This document shows, one piece after another, positions 6,240 through 7,381 of a stretch of 7,381 bases of DNA. The notes under the pieces were generated by a model, which was not told the origin of the DNA, did no database searches, and saw only the letters and a program-made list of their open reading frames with translations. The stretch lies in assembly GCA_030612185.1 (NCBI GenBank), contig JAUWOI010000208.1, positions 1 to 7,381 of the forward strand, given 5' to 3'. Source of the DNA: Anaerolineae bacterium (GTDB lineage Bacteria; Chloroflexota; Anaerolineae; B4-G1). Position 1 is the stretch's first letter; every line of letters starts with the position of its first letter. A program made the translations under genes and the position numbers.

Positions 6240-7037
6240 TTGCACATAGTAGTATGTACCAAGCATACGCCCGACTCGGAAGCCAAAATGTCGGTGGACG
6301 AAGCGGGTAATATCTCCTGGGGTGAGTCGCCACTGATCATCAATCCCTGGGATGAGTACGCCGTGGAGGAGGCATTGCTGCTCCGCGACAAGTACGGTGG
6401 AACGGTCACTGTCATCTCGATGGGGCCAGATGGGGCACTGGAAGCGCTCAAGCACGCCATCGCGATGGGCTGTGATGAGGCTATCCGCGTATGGGACGAC
6501 GCTTGCGCTGGCTCCGATACCCTCGCCACCAGTTACGTGTTGGTCAAAGCCATTGAGAAGATGGGCGACGTGGACCTGGTTCTCTCCGGCAAGTCGGCGA
6601 TTGATGCCGAGACGTGGCAGACCGGTTCGGCTGTCGCCAGGCGGATGGGCTGTCCCTCGCTGATGTACGTGATCAAGATTGCCGAATTGGACCCCGATGG
6701 GAGGACCATCACTGTCGAACGGTTGCTGGAGGAGGGGCGACAGGTGGTGTCGGCCCCACTCCCCGCCGTGGTTGGCACGACCAAGGGCATCAATGAGCCG
6801 CGCTATACTTCCTTCATCGGCATCCGCAAAGCGGCCCGCATGGAGTATCCTCTCTGGACGCTGGCCGACGTCGGCGCGGAAGCCGACAAGGTGGGCGCAG
6901 CCGGCTCTGGCGTGCGCTGGCCGCAGGTCTTCGCGCCGCCGGTGCGCGAGGGCGCAGCTGAAATTATCGAGGCTGAGACGGTCGAGGAGACAGCACGACT
7001 TCTGGCCGAGAAACTGTTGGCCGAGAAGGTGATCTAG
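6240..7037 (+). CDS. etfB: electron transfer flavoprotein subunit beta
   Basis: 265 residues, normal for EtfB. With EtfA it forms the cytosolic FAD/AMP heterodimer that takes electrons from acyl-CoA and other dehydrogenases and passes them to the quinone pool, or takes part in bifurcation in some anaerobes. Landmarks are HIVVCTKHTPDSEAK (2-16), INPWDEYAVEEAL (34-46), a nucleotide-binding VISMGPDGALEAL segment (58-70), SGKSAIDAETWQTG (116-129) in place of the usual G-x-x-A-I-D-G-D-T-x-Q-x-G, and NEPRYTSFIGIRKAAR (185-200), the EtfB signature region. The start is TTG. It is preferred because GGGAGGTG (6228-6235) is correctly spaced, a TGA in frame lies just upstream at 6234-6236, and the N-terminus aligns with the family. 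EtfA follows after 11 bp. Whether the complex is of bifurcating type cannot be judged without the full EtfA. Confidence 0.95.
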   Translation: MHIVVCTKHTPDSEAKMSVDEAGNISWGESPLIINPWDEYAVEEALLLRDKYGGTVTVISMGPDGALEALKHAIAMGCDEAIRVWDDACAGSDTLATSYVLVKAIEKMGDVDLVLSGKSAIDAETWQTGSAVARRMGCPSLMYVIKIAELDPDGRTITVERLLEEGRQVVSAPLPAVVGTTKGINEPRYTSFIGIRKAARMEYPLWTLADVGAEADKVGAAGSGVRWPQVFAPPVREGAAEIIEAETVEETARLLAEKLLAEKVI

Positions 7038-7048
7038 GAGGCGATGAA

Positions 7049-7381
7049 ATGAGCAACGACATTTTTGTCTGGGTAGAACAGTTCAAGGGACAGCCTGCAG
7101 CCGCTTCCTGGGAGGCCATCGGCGCGGCACGCCGATTGGCAGATGAACTGGGGGGCAGTGTGACCGCCTGCGTGTTTGGCGGGCAAGGGATAGAATCCCT
7201 GGCACACGAGGCCATCTCCTATGGGGCAGATATAGCCCGCCTGTCTTAAGCCGCGACGGTGGCCGACTTCCGTGTCGACCCGCAGGCCGCATTGCTGGCA
7301 AAGGCGGGTGGCGAGGCCGAGCCCGCCGTTGTTTTCATCGGTGCGACCTTTCGTGGGCGTGAGTTGGGACCTGCATTGGCG
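7049..7381 (+). pseudogene. etfA: electron transfer flavoprotein subunit alpha, interrupted by in-frame TAA; 3' end beyond window
   Basis: The ATG at 7049 has AGGAGG (7036-7041) seven bases upstream, overlapping the etfB stop codon, so the pair looks translationally coupled. Residues 1-66 match the EtfA N-terminus (IFVWVEQFKGQP, AARRLADELGG, AISYGADIARLS). Codon 67 (7247-7249) is TAA. The same frame then runs on without another stop to the window edge and encodes typical EtfA sequence: TVADFRVDPQAALLAK and IGATFRGRELGPALA. The homology is collinear across the stop with no shift or gap, so a single substitution (for example GAA or CAA to TAA) explains it. As read, the product is 66 residues without the FAD-binding C-terminal domain. 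A GTG at 7259 could in principle restart translation. Real nonsense mutation, assembly or consensus error, and programmed readthrough remain open; TAA argues against selenocysteine or pyrrolysine. Confidence 0.85.

Noticed and set aside
7247..7249. Selenocysteine or pyrrolysine recoding in etfA
   Set aside because: The codon is TAA; these recodings use TGA and TAG, and no such residue is known in EtfA.

Overview
The window reads like a chromosomal segment of a moderately GC-rich, free-living bacterium. The gene mix suggests Chloroflexota (Anaerolineae-like): a secreted LysM/PA14 protein with Pro-Thr linkers, a DUF362 protein, a TPR protein, a class II aldolase, an ETF pair and a CehA/McbA-type PHP remnant. 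That assignment is inferred from style and gene content; there is no rRNA or other marker to prove it. No CRISPR array, tRNA, rRNA, transposase or phage gene was seen.

Layout. At the left (about 127-612, +) lies the C-terminal third of a CehA/McbA-type PHP metallohydrolase whose metal-binding N-terminal part is missing, so it is probably a gene remnant. It converges on fba across a 229-bp intergenic stretch (613-841) holding a tandem 10-mer and three strong inverted repeats in a row. Four genes then lie on the minus strand, transcribed right to left. They are a membrane-anchored TPR protein (4509-5975), a DUF362 protein (3251-4369), a secreted LysM-LysM-PA14-PA14 protein (1962-3206) and class II fructose-bisphosphate aldolase (842-1798). 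The DUF362 and LysM/PA14 genes are 44 bp apart and probably form one unit behind a good promoter at 4445-4472. The TPR gene seems to have its own promoter, with a perfect TATAAT placed so that its GTG start would be the first transcribed base (leaderless). fba may have its own weak promoter.

The right end (+) carries etfB (6240-7037) followed 11 bp later by etfA (7049 to the window edge), the two subunits of the FAD-containing electron transfer flavoprotein. Two things stand out. First, the leader before etfB can fold into a compact four-way junction inside a longer outer stem, with a further competing hairpin before the ribosome binding site; it matches no riboswitch family I recognise. Second, etfA has an in-frame TAA at codon 67, after which the same frame continues with unmistakable EtfA sequence to the end of the window. 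That is a nonsense codon, not a frameshift.

The genes do not form an obvious single pathway: central carbon metabolism (fba), flavin electron transfer (etfBA) and cell-envelope functions (TPR, LysM/PA14) sit side by side. I see no convincing new multi-gene system. The best candidates for something undescribed are the structured etfB leader and the interrupted etfA.
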